A stretch of 38,454 bases of DNA, taken from NCBI GenBank assembly GCA_023334545.1, contig JAADVB010000184.1, positions 1 through 38,454 on the forward strand. Direction: 5' to 3'. The DNA comes from Salisapilia sapeloensis (taxonomy: Eukaryota; Oomycota; Peronosporomycetes; Peronosporales; Salisapiliaceae). The translations under genes were made by a program, and so were the position numbers. This document shows, in pieces, positions 1 to 9,468 of the stretch. Below the pieces are notes generated by a model that was not told the DNA's origin, ran no database searches, and saw only the letters and a program-made list of their open reading frames with translations. Position 1 is the first letter of the stretch; each line of letters begins with the position of its first letter.

Positions 1-435
1 ATAGAATTAGCACAATTATGAAATTAGTACATTACCACTAGTCTGACATGGAAACTTGGAGCTGTGACGGCTGCCAGTCTCGGAGCTCAACCGCACGACT
101 ATAAGTAGCAGCGAAAATACAACGAATAGTCCACGATACAAAATGAGTTGTCGATGCTAGTGAATGGTTTGTGTGTTAGTTTAGAATCTGGAGTTCTTGG
201 CAAAGTCAGTACGGCCTCATCCATCGACAATTTTTTGATTTGAGATTCCATCACAGGTAGAATTTTATCGATACTGAGCAGGGCGAGAAAGAAGAGAACC
301 CATTGGATAAAGGCCTTGGAAGTGATACTGTTTTGTTTGACAGTTTAAAAAGATAAGATCTGTCTACAGTTGGATAAACCCGTTACACCAGCATAGGAAG
401 CTAAAAACATGCTGTACTTAATGGAAGCAAAAAAG
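1..435. other. Intergenic, no gene seen
   Basis: No open frame of useful length and no recognised motif lies upstream of the tRNA-Val gene. The last bases (A run at 429-434) form the RNA polymerase III terminator of the minus-strand tRNA. Confidence 0.5.
429..434 (-). terminator. Pol III T6 terminator of tRNA-Val
   Basis: Six A residues on the plus strand give TTTTTT on the minus strand one base past the discriminator of the tRNA-Val gene, a normal RNA polymerase III stop. Confidence 0.75.
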
Positions 436-508
436 TATCGATGGTGGGGATTGAACCCACGATCTTAGCCGTGTTAAGGCTACGTCCTAACCACTAGACG
501 ACACCGAC
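436..508 (-). tRNA. tRNA-Val (anticodon AAC)
   Basis: A complete cloverleaf folds on the minus strand. The acceptor stem GTCGGTG pairs with CATCGAT using two G-U pairs. The D stem GTCT/GGAC, anticodon stem TAGCC/GGCTA and T stem GTGGG/CCCAC are intact. The anticodon loop TTAACAC places AAC at positions 34-36, which reads Val GUU codons after A34 modification. The discriminator is A and CCA is not encoded, as expected for a nuclear gene. There is no intron. Confidence 0.88.
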
Positions 509-1493
509 TTGATGATAAATTATCAATAAAATACTATAAAATATAAGAAAAACGACAATTTTATTGTTGAAGTGTTTTTACAGTTTGCCAATCATGACCT
601 AAGCGAGATGTATTCGAGGTATTTGTGTGTACTTTTATACTTAACAAATCTAGAAGTAAGTACCGCACTATTGAAGCCTTTAATCGTATGGATGCCGAGG
701 CTGGATTACGCAGATCACCACTGGCACACATCAGGTGTCTTCGATCAACGTGTCCGCACATCTAGATGCCTTAACCAAGTCTCTTTTCTCTTGGGCGATT
801 CCAGTAGCATCCCACTCTACAAAATGGAACAGCTTATTGCTTTCAACGCCGCATACCAATCGTTCCTCACTTGCGAGCAAAGCGATGAATATGCGGTTAC
901 CAACTTGCTTATCTTGGCTTTCATGCCATTTAAAACTAGCGAGTCTCGTGAAGAACGTTACCAGGAATCCATCAATTGGTCCGCACCAACAACCGCGTAC
1001 ATTGTGCATACCCTAAGTTCGAGGCTCGCGGATGAGCATTTTTCCATTACCACTTAGCGTGTCATCTTCAGGGCATCTACAGACGCTAGAGCAGCATCGT
1101 CTAGGACCGTCGAGTCATAAGTAGCGTAAGTATGACAAAAGACACCTCGATGAACCAACTCTCGATGGATAAACAAGAGGTATGTGAAGACACTAGCTTT
1201 TACCGGATAAACATCTTTAGTATACGACGTACATGCGCACAGTGAAAGGCAAACATTAGATTTGTGAATGATGTCTGGACACCTGACGCTAGTCACCCAG
1301 CAATTTTCATCTTCATTCGAGTGACTCTAAACAGTTGGATGTGGTCACCCAAAGTGATGAAGCGAACGATGCTGCTGCAAAGTAGCGGTAGGAATAGGGA
1401 ACGAATGTCTCGTACAGTCTAATCGTTCCTGGAAGAAGTCATTCTCCAACTCTCGATCCAATCGGCACATCCATTATTCGGTCCTCGCTAAAA
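509..1493. other. Region without a confident gene; overlapping open frames at about 608-1057
   Basis: A plus-strand frame opens with ATG at 608 and runs to a stop at 1057 (about 149 codons). Between about 731 and 1009 a second plus frame and a minus frame are also open. None of the translations has a domain, repeat or targeting signal that I recognise. The stretch could be a decayed mobile element or chance. From 1060 to 1430 nothing is seen. Confidence 0.3.
1439..1452 (+). promoter_or_regulatory. Oomycete initiator-like element
   Basis: TCATTCTCCAACTC matches the published oomycete initiator core TCATTYYNCAWTTT at 12 of 14 positions and lies 41 nt before the ATG of the elicitin-like gene. 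That suits the short 5' leaders of oomycetes. No transcript data are available here. Confidence 0.45.
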
Positions 1494-1970
1494 ATGGTTT
1501 CAATAACTCTCCAAGTTGTCTTCGCTTTCCTTGCTTTTGCTTCCGCACATGGAAAAGAGTGTACGGATAAGGAAAAGATGGAAGTACTGGATGCGTTTCC
1601 TTCTGAACATCAAGCGTCTAAGTGTATTTTTAAACAAGGGGTGGCAAGCGAGCAATTCTGCGAAAAGGACGAATGCGTTAAGCTGATCACGGACAGTATT
1701 GGCGACGTTCCCGATTGTGAAATCTCGGGTGAAAACTACTACCAAATGGCCATGAAAGAGCTAGCTAAATGCCAAAAGGTAAATGATGGCAGCAGCGGGT
1801 CGGAGGCAGATAGCATCTTAGCCGGAAGCACTACATCTGGTATGAGTAAAGACCTTGGCGCCGATAAAGACTCCAACAACAGTGACAGTGCGCCAGTCGG
1901 CTTCAATATCTTCGCTTCTGTGGTAATGATCACTACCTCGTCTGTTGTAGCATTATTGAGTGGTATGTAG
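1494..1970 (+). CDS. Elicitin-like protein with predicted GPI anchor
   Basis: 158 residues. Residues 1-19 form a signal peptide ending near ASAHG. The mature N-terminal domain has six cysteines (C23, C44, C56, C61, C75, C93). The C3-C4 gap of 5 and C4-C5 gap of 14 are close to the elicitin pattern, while the other gaps are shorter than in canonical 98-residue elicitins, so this is an elicitin-like (ELL) member. A Ser/Asp/Gly/Asn-rich linker (about 98-133, with an Asn-Asn-Ser sequon) leads to a hydrophobic tail (about 135-158), typical of a GPI-attachment signal. Elicitins are extracellular sterol/lipid-binding proteins that plants can perceive. A role as a cell-surface lipid carrier is inferred; sterol binding is not shown by the sequence. 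The gene is intronless and converges with the pseudouridine synthase gene 119 nt away. Confidence 0.82.
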   Translation: MVSITLQVVFAFLAFASAHGKECTDKEKMEVLDAFPSEHQASKCIFKQGVASEQFCEKDECVKLITDSIGDVPDCEISGENYYQMAMKELAKCQKVNDGSSGSEADSILAGSTTSGMSKDLGADKDSNNSDSAPVGFNIFASVVMITTSSVVALLSGM

Positions 1971-2089
1971 TACAAAAATGAGCTACACTTAGGGCGTAAC
2001 ATATTGCTTTTCAATGTCTTACTCGCTTTTGACCTCCATGACATTAGATACTAGGTCATCAAAGTTTCTCTTTTGCTTGATTCACGCAA

Positions 2090-3225
2090 CTACTTATCTA
2101 CCACTTTTCGTTTGCTTTCCTGCTTCATGTCTTTTGCTTTAACCTCCAACACAGCACCTTGTGGCAAGTCAGCGAGTCGGTACGGTCCGTACTGCACGCG
2201 CACCAGTCTCTTTAAGACTAGTCGAACATGGGCTAAGACGTTTCGCACTTCTCGGTTCTAAGAAAGTTTATATGATCTCAGAAGGCATGCTCATACTTAT
2301 CATTATTCCAAACCAGTTCTACCTTTCCCTCAGAAAGCTTGAGCTTAAGCCATGAGTCCTTCTTATCCTGCGACTCGACATTCGCATGAATTGGACGGTA
2401 TCTAAATCATACAGCATTTGCATCGTGTTAGTTTTACGGCATCATTCGTACCGAGCAATAAATAGCACATACTTAAATCCCTCCACTAGTGGACCACGCT
2501 TTAGATCCTCTAGCTTGGATGTCGAAACCTGTTGTAAGCATGTAGTCAGTACATGTTGTACAACGTTACAAGACATCATGGAAACATACTTGGCCTCGAA
2601 CAAGCGCACGATAGACACGCACGACACCACTCTTAGGGTGCTCTAGCTCCCTAGCGTACTCTCCATCGTTCGTGAAGAGCAGGAGACCCTCTGTGTTATA
2701 ATCAAGTCGTCCAACGGGCATCATGTGCTCCACGAGTCCCATGGTCTTGAGCCTATCAAAGATGGTGGGTCTTCCATCTGGGTCATTCGTCGTGACCAAC
2801 TCGCCTTTTAACTTGTGTGCTATCCATACACGTCTTTGTACCGTGTTCTGGATGACTTTGTTGTTCACACTGACGACATCCGACTGCATTGCGACTTGCG
2901 TGCCAAGGTCAGTGACTACTTTTCCATTCACTTGCACAGCATGTGATGCAATGAGTTTCTCCGCTTCTCTTCTAGAGCACTCTCCAGACAGTGCAATTCG
3001 CTTCGCTAGACGCATGACCGTGTCATCGGTCGATTGCGTACTCTTCGGAGCAGTCGATCTCTTCGTCCGTGGCGATTTCGGCTGAATAGAGCTCTTCTTG
3101 ATCGTCAAAACGGACCGACGAGTGATGTATACACTAGACGTTGGTGCATGGAGCTTAGAAGCGCCCAATACGCTCTTCGTGGAGCGAATAGCCGCCGACA
3201 GCAGCATCGATGATCGCAACACCAT
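2090..3225 (-). CDS. RluB/RsuA-family pseudouridine synthase, probably organellar (4 exons)
   Basis: Exons on the minus strand: 3225-2590, 2528-2473, 2401-2323 and 2257-2090, giving 312 residues. Introns of 61, 71 and 65 nt have GT...AG ends and donors GTATGT, GTATGT and GTAGAA; the second holds a CTAAC branch site. Every junction keeps phase. The spliced product restores the family order: S4 RNA-binding domain (about 71-115), catalytic motif GRLDYNTEG with Asp175, then YRPIHANVESQ, the SEGKNREVRN motif across the last junction, and VRVQYGPYRLADLPQG. Enzymes of this family turn a specific uridine of large- or small-subunit rRNA into pseudouridine. The first 65 residues are rich in Ser, Arg and Lys and poor in acidic residues, suggesting mitochondrial import. 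The unspliced first exon alone would end seven codons after the first donor. The gene is divergent from AROM, with 149 nt between starts. Confidence 0.87.
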
Positions 3226-3374
3226 TAGATTATTCTAATGTGTCGGTTTTGTTGTCAAATAGTTTCAGCCAATGATATCCATACCTAAATTCAATCTGCC
3301 AATCAACACCAGGTCCTAATCGAGCAAGTAGCCAATTGCGCAAATCGTACTCTTCCATCCAAATCTACTTGGTC

Positions 3375-6300
3375 ATGCAGCCGTCCATCGTGCCCTGCGG
3401 CTCCTACGACATTGTCGTCGGTGCCAACCTCCTCTCGACTGACTATGTCGCAAACGACTTGCTGCAATTGCTTCCGAGTACAGCTACGTTTGTCGTTCTG
3501 ACAGACACGAACGTCCTCCCACTGTACGCCGAGCCTTTGACAACGAATCTACGCACCCAAATCGCATCAAGCGATTCTCCCAATCGTCGAGTCATCTTGC
3601 ATGCCATTGCTCCAGGTGAGCTCTCGAAAAGCCGTGCGACCAAAGCTTATTTGGAAGATCACGTTCTTTTCAAAAACCGATGCCACCGCGATACGTGCGT
3701 TATTGCTGTCGGCGGTGGCGTTATCGGAGACCTTTCCGGATTCGTAGCTTCGACGTACATGCGTGGTGTGCCATTCGTGCAAGTCCCAACCTCTCTCCTC
3801 GCTTGTGTGGACTCGAGCATTGGTGGAAAGACCGGAATCGACGTCGAGCACATTGGCAAGAACCTACTCGGCACGTTCCACATGCCACAAAAGGTGTACA
3901 TCGATCTAGACGTACTCAAGACGCTACCGATGAGAGAACTATGCAATGGCATGGCAGAGGTTATCAAGGCCGGATGTATCTCCGACAGCAAGCTCTTTGA
4001 ACTGTGTGAAGCCCATGCCGACCAGGTGCTTTCTCTATCAGATTTTTCCATCCTCCAAGAGATCGTTTCGAGAGCCGTGAAAGTGAAAGCTGAAGTCGTG
4101 ACGGAAGATACGAAGGAGCACGGTCGTCGAGCCATCCTAAACTTTGGCCACAGCGTCGGCCACGGCATCGAAGCGTTGCTACAGCCACACTACTTGCATG
4201 GCGAGTGCGTTTCCATCGGTATGGTGAAAGAAGCCGAGATCTCTCGTGGTATGGGCAAATGCTCTTCCGCGACGGTCGGTCGCATGCTGCGTGTTTTGCA
4301 GGCATACAAGCTTCCCGTCAAGGTACCTCAGAACGTCATCACGAACGACGTCCTCGTCAAGATGGAAGTAGACAAGAAGAATTCGGGAGGAGTGAAGAAG
4401 ATCATCTTGTTGGAGCAGATCGGACGCGTCGCTTCGAACCCATTCACGCGTGCTGTGAATGACGAACAGATCGCGCTTGCAGTCGAAAAGCAAGTAACGA
4501 TGGTGCCAGGACTATGTGCAAACGGAAGTATTCGTGTTCCTGGCTCCAAGTCCATTTCCAACCGAGTGCTCTTAATGGCTGCACTGGGCGAAGGTACATG
4601 TCGTATCAGCGGCCTACTCCACTCGGATGACACGCAGGTGATGATGACAGCACTGAGTAAGCTTGGTGCCGGATTCTCCTGGGAAGATAGTGAAAAACAC
4701 GGGTCTGTACTAGTCGTCGAAGGCACTGGGGGTCAATTCGACGGTAGCAAGTTGACTACTTCCGACCAACGCGAGATGTATCTGAGCAACGCAGGTACTG
4801 CCGCTCGATTCTTAACGACAGCGATGACGTTAGTAAAAAATTGTGGAGACGACGTCGTGGTCACTGGCAACTACCGCATGCAAGAGCGTCCGATCAAACC
4901 ACTTGTGGATGCACTCATAGAAAATGGCTGCGGTATGACGTACGTGAAGAACGAAGGCTTCCCTCCCGTCGCAGTGAAAGGCGCTGGGCTAAAGGGTGGA
5001 AAGATGACACTGGAAGCTAAAGTCAGCAGTCAGTACGTGTCCTCCGTACTCATCAGCGCTCCGTACGCAGATGAACCAGTGTTGCTGCAACTGGATGAAG
5101 AGAACCCGACATCCCTTCCGTACATTCTCATGACGACGCAGTTGATGGGGCAGTTCGGCGTCGACGTCGAGGTCTTGGCTCCGAACCAGTTCCGTGTCCC
5201 TAAGACGTGCTACAAAAACCCGTCCTTTGTCGAAGTTGAGGTAGACGCTTCCTCTGCTACGTACCCCTTGGCCTTTGCTGCTATCACTGGTGGTAGCGTC
5301 ACTGTCGACGCGTTGGGCAACGGCAGTCTACAGGGCGACAGCAACTTCTTCTCTCTACTGGAGCAAATGGGGTGCACGACCTCCCAGACGGAGACGTCTA
5401 CGACCGTCACTGGACCGCAAGACGCTCCTCTAAAGGCAGTGGATGTGGACATGGGCGTCATGACCGACGCTTTCATGACTGCGGCTGTGCTCTGCGCTGT
5501 CGCGGATGGTACGTCCAACATCACAGGCATCGCCAATCAGCGCGTGAAAGAGTGCAATCGCATTGAGGTCATGGTTACGGAGCTGACAAAGATCGGTATC
5601 GAATGTGGCGAGCTACCTGACGGTATCTGGATCCGTGGTGTCAACAAGGACGTATCTAAGCTACACAAATCTTTCGTACAATGCCACAATGACCATCGTA
5701 TCGCGATGAGCTTTGCTGTGCTTGGATCTGTCGTCCCAAACGTTGTCATCACGGACAAGGACTGCACCGACAAGACTTATCCAGAGTTCTGGGACGATGT
5801 CCAGCGTAAACTCGGCCTGCGCGTCTCCCCATACTTGGAAACTGGCGAAGAAAACCAAATCACAGAAGGAGAAACGCCAGCAGTCTTTGTCGTAGGAATG
5901 CGAGGTGCAGGCAAGTCGTCGCTGGCATCTTTTGCCGCGAAGAAGCTCGGCATGGAGTTGATGGACACCGACCGAGAGCTAGAGAAGCAGTTGGGGGAAA
6001 GCATCAGTAGCTTCGTAGCCAAGTGCGATGGCGACTGGACCGCTTTCCGTGAAAAGCAGAAGGAGCTACTGCTGTCTCTCGTGATGAACCCTCCTGCTAA
6101 CACAATCGTGTCGTGCGGTGGAGGTGTCGTGGAGACGCCGGAGATTGTTCGTGCACTAAGCGGATATCGCTACGTGGTGCTCGTCAATCGCCACGTCGAT
6201 GACATTGTGGCATACTTGGACGGAGAAGGACAAGCCAATCGTCCGTCGCTTGGTGACTCGCATTTTAATATCTGGCAGAGACGCATGCCTTTGTATGTGG

Positions 6301-8082
6301 AGAGTTCGTCATTTGAGTTTGTCATCAACAAGGGCGACTTGGACCTGTCGAATGCCGGAGATAACTTTGCCAGACTGCTCCAAGTAGCACTCCCGAACCA
6401 TTCCTCTTCGTTTGATTGGCAACGTGTCGCTAGACCAGACACCTTCTTCCTGTCGCTTACGTACGGCGATATTAGTGATGCAAAGGATATCATGCCAACG
6501 CTTTGTGCCGATGCTCATGCACTGGAACTACGTGTGGATCTGCTGAATGACTTTAAGGACGTAGATTTTGTCAAGAGCCAAGTCGCGGCGCTTCGACGCA
6601 TGTCCGACCTACCGATTATCTTCACAGTGCGATCAAAGGCCCAAGGAGGTCAGTTCCCTGACGGACAAGAGAACGAGCAGGAGATGATCGATCTCTTGAA
6701 CCTCGGCTTACGACTCGGTTGTGAGTTTGTAGATGTCGAAGCATCGCTCCCACTTGCTGCTCGCAAGAAGCTGGTGAAGGAACGAGGTCACAGTGCTATC
6801 ATCTCTTCTTTCCATTCGGTGCAGCACGCAGCATCCAAGGAAGAACTGGATGGAATATTTGACGAATGCTACCTCGATGGTCAATGCCAAGTAGTAAAGG
6901 TCGTAACCAAGGCATTCAACGGTGTCTCGGACGTGACGTTATTGAATCTAGTCAAGGACGAAAAGCTTGCTCAATGGGCGACACCTGCCTTGCCAGTCAT
7001 TACGCTCTGCACGACTGAAGCAGGCAAACTGTCGCGTGTGTTGAACCAGACGCTGACACCAGTGACCCACCCGAAACTCCCTTCGAGTGCGGCACCTGGT
7101 CAGATGAGTGTGAAGCAGATTTGGGAAACTCGTCAGCAGCTAGGTATGCTTCCCTAGATATCTAAAGTCAATTGACGTCAATGCACCTCACTTTCCATTC
7201 ACTTCCAATTCAATAGGAATGATCCCGTCTCGACAATTCTGTCTCTTCGGCAGTCCTATAAGCAAGAGTCCTTCATCAGCCATGCACAACGCAGCTTTCC
7301 AGCTTTCGAATCTGCCATTCGAGTACACGTTGCACGAGACTGAGAGTGCAGCGGATGTCGCCAACATGCTGAAACAAAAGGACTTTGGTGGAGCATCCGT
7401 CACCATTCCCCTGAAGCTAGACGTCATTCCATTGTTGGATGAACTGTCGGATGCTGCGAAGAGCATTGGAGCTGTCAATACGCTCGTGCGCTTGGACCAG
7501 TTGGATGGCAGCGTCAAGTGGAAGGGAGAAAACACGGATTGGATGGGCATTCGTACACCCATTCAGAAGCGCATTCAGTCGCATCTGCAGGATAAAGATA
7601 GTCTTGTAGCTTTGGTTGTTGGTGCCGGCGGAACTGCACGTGCTGCTGTCTACGCGATGCAGCAGTTGCCGCAAGTGTCCAGTGTCTTCATTCACAACCG
7701 GACGCATGGCAAAGCACAGGGCATTGCGAACGAGTTTGGCATCACAACGTTGGAGAAGCTCGAAAAGGATGCCTTAGAGTCCGTCGACGTAGTCGTGAGC
7801 ACCGTGCCTGCCCAAGCCGACTTCCAGCTTCCAGTCTACCTGTTGGAAAACAGCAAGACTGTCGTGATGGACGCTGCTTACTTGCCAGTGCAGACCCCAA
7901 TGCTCAAGCACGCCAAGGAAGTGGGCAAGGAGCTGGTCGAGTGCGTCTACGGCTACGAGATGCTGTACACGCAGGCCATGGGACAATACGAGCGTTGGCA
8001 TGGCAGTACGAAAGCTTTCTCTGTGGATGAACAAGTGCTCAAGCAGGCATGCATCGATAAAATACCATCGGACATGAAGTAG
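3375..8082 (+). CDS. ARO1: Pentafunctional AROM polypeptide (shikimate pathway), 2 exons
   Basis: Exons 3375-7143 and 7217-8082 encode 1544 residues, near the usual AROM size. Domains in order: 3-dehydroquinate synthase (about 1-375; GGGVIGDLSGF near 112 and LNFGHSVGHGIEA); EPSP synthase (about 376-825; VPGSKSISNR, LSNAGTAARF, MQERP); shikimate kinase (about 835-1015; Walker A GMRGAGKSS from 841); type I dehydroquinase (about 1020-1235; His1147 and Schiff-base Lys1175); shikimate dehydrogenase (about 1257-1544; FGSPISKSP, Lys1323, Asp1364, GAGGTARAA). These carry out five consecutive steps from DAHP to EPSP in the cytosol. The ATG at 3375 is chosen because it is the first ATG of the frame. 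The 73-nt intron 7144-7216 (donor GTATGC, acceptor ATAG) joins CTA-G to GA-ATG and gives QQLGMIPSRQFCLFGSP, the normal fused linker. The last domain is therefore not a separate gene. Confidence 0.93.
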
Positions 8083-8108
8083 ACAGGACAAAGCAATGGA
8101 AAAAGTTT

Positions 8109-8963
8109 TCATTTAGTCGTAATGTGGTAGGAAGATCGTTTCGCCGTCACAACAGCCAATGCAGAGGAAATAACTAGACCTCCGTAGTGCACTGGAACAC
8201 TAATGTAGCATCCATTCGTACTTTCGTTTGCTAGAGACTATAACAATACATATGAGCAACAAGGTTGGTGTACGTTTCGTTCTTTAGGACGTACCGATAG
8301 AGCGACACCAGCATGGATGACGATGACAGCGGCGATGAGAGCAATCGAATTCTTTCGGAACGCTTCAAACGATATGATCATGAGCGAGACGTCCATGCCC
8401 GTAAGAGCGAGTGTGGAGAAAGCGGAGACAAAGATCGCCGGCATACTCTCGCAAGAGTCATAGAAAGCAGCGCCGCGGTAGCCTGTCGACGACCCGACCA
8501 TACTGCCGTACATCATACAAGAGTGCATGATAGCCCAGCCAACTCCAGCAGCTAGTCATATCATAGAAATGAGCATTGTATGGAGAGAATCACGTGTGCT
8601 ATGCGTACCAATAGAGGAAGTGAGATCGTTTAACGGCACTTTATCGGCGCTACGCGTGACTTTTGCGACAGCATTTTCAGTCCGTCGGTATCCGCAGAAG
8701 AGGCCAAAGCGAGCAAGCTCCTGAATAACGACTGCAACGGGGATGGTGGCGCCCAGGACGCTTTGCATGGGCGAAATGATCTGCCATATCGTCGCGGTTA
8801 AGAGGATAGAGACCATCCAGGTGAAGGCAGCACTGAGTGAAATAATCACGAGCTGCGCGCGCTTAGCCACAAATATGAAGAAGAGCGCTGCAATAGGGCC
8901 GAAGGCGGTCAGTAGGCAGCCAAAGAAGAGCGGCCAATTTACATTGCCATCGCTGACGCCCAT
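8109..8963 (-). CDS. APH1: Gamma-secretase subunit APH-1 (3 exons)
   Basis: Exons on the minus strand: 8963-8609, 8551-8295 and 8237-8109, giving 246 residues; human APH-1 proteins are about 250-265. Both introns are 57 nt, with donors GTACGC and GTACGT and TAG acceptors, and phases fit. The N-terminus has the family signature (LFFGCLLTAFGPIAALF), and seven hydrophobic segments can be drawn. In TM4 small residues Gly121, Ala125 and Ser129 sit at the positions of the human GxxxGxxxG helix-packing motif. His198 matches human His197, while the position of human His171 reads Met/Asp. APH-1 scaffolds the presenilin-nicastrin-PEN-2 intramembrane protease; its substrates in oomycetes are unknown. 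Its stop is only 26 nt from the AROM stop, so the 3' UTRs must overlap or be tiny. Confidence 0.85.
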
Positions 8964-9468
8964 ACTCGATTTCTCGCTCCTTGATGCGGATAAAGAGTCA
9001 GAGACAAATACACTGGGTTAAGTATACGTACTTATGCGTTATCTAATGCATATAAACGAATTTTTATATTTATATGCATTAGGAGTACGGGATGGCCAGG
9101 AGGTCTGCGCGCGCATGGTAGAAGAGGGTGGTTGGAAGCTTGGTGAAGACATGTAATATAAATAGAGGATTGCGCCCACAGCTGCGTTTGCAATCCTTAC
9201 CTCTGTATCGCTATGTACATCTAGAATTTTCATCTTTCTTGTGCGACTGCATGAACGCATTAGAGTATGCTCGCAATACGCTTCATCAGTTTACACGCTT
9301 GTATCCTGCAGCTACTAAATGCAATGAGACATCAAGGTGTCGACGCTTTGTCGATATCTATCTCATGAACGCAGCCTTCTATCCCGTAAAGAGATACCAA
9401 CGATCGTAACGACAAGAACCCATGCATGCACTCAAGGAAATTGGATCACGTTTAACTCTAAGCAGCGT
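8964..9468. other. Intergenic between two minus-strand genes
   Basis: This stretch holds the upstream region of APH-1 and the 3' flank of the carnitine acyltransferase. The only structure seen is the perfect inverted repeat at 9043-9082. No gene is recognised. Confidence 0.5.
9043..9082. repeat. Perfect 14-bp inverted repeat, 12-nt spacer
   Basis: CTAATGCATATAAA at 9043-9056 is exactly repeated in inverted form as TTTATATGCATTAG at 9069-9082, with a 12-nt A/T-rich spacer. It lies about 80-120 bp upstream of the APH-1 start codon. It could be a hairpin or cruciform, a protein-binding palindrome, or the remnant of a small foldback element. Confidence 0.7.

Noticed and set aside
3336-3374. Thirteen-residue N-terminal extension of AROM
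   Set aside because: It would need a TTG start; the first ATG at 3375 fits the usual AROM N-terminus.
7219-8082. Separate shikimate dehydrogenase gene starting at the ATG at 7219
   Set aside because: The preceding 73 nt have intron ends in the correct phase, and the joined protein matches the normal AROM linker, so it is the last exon of AROM.
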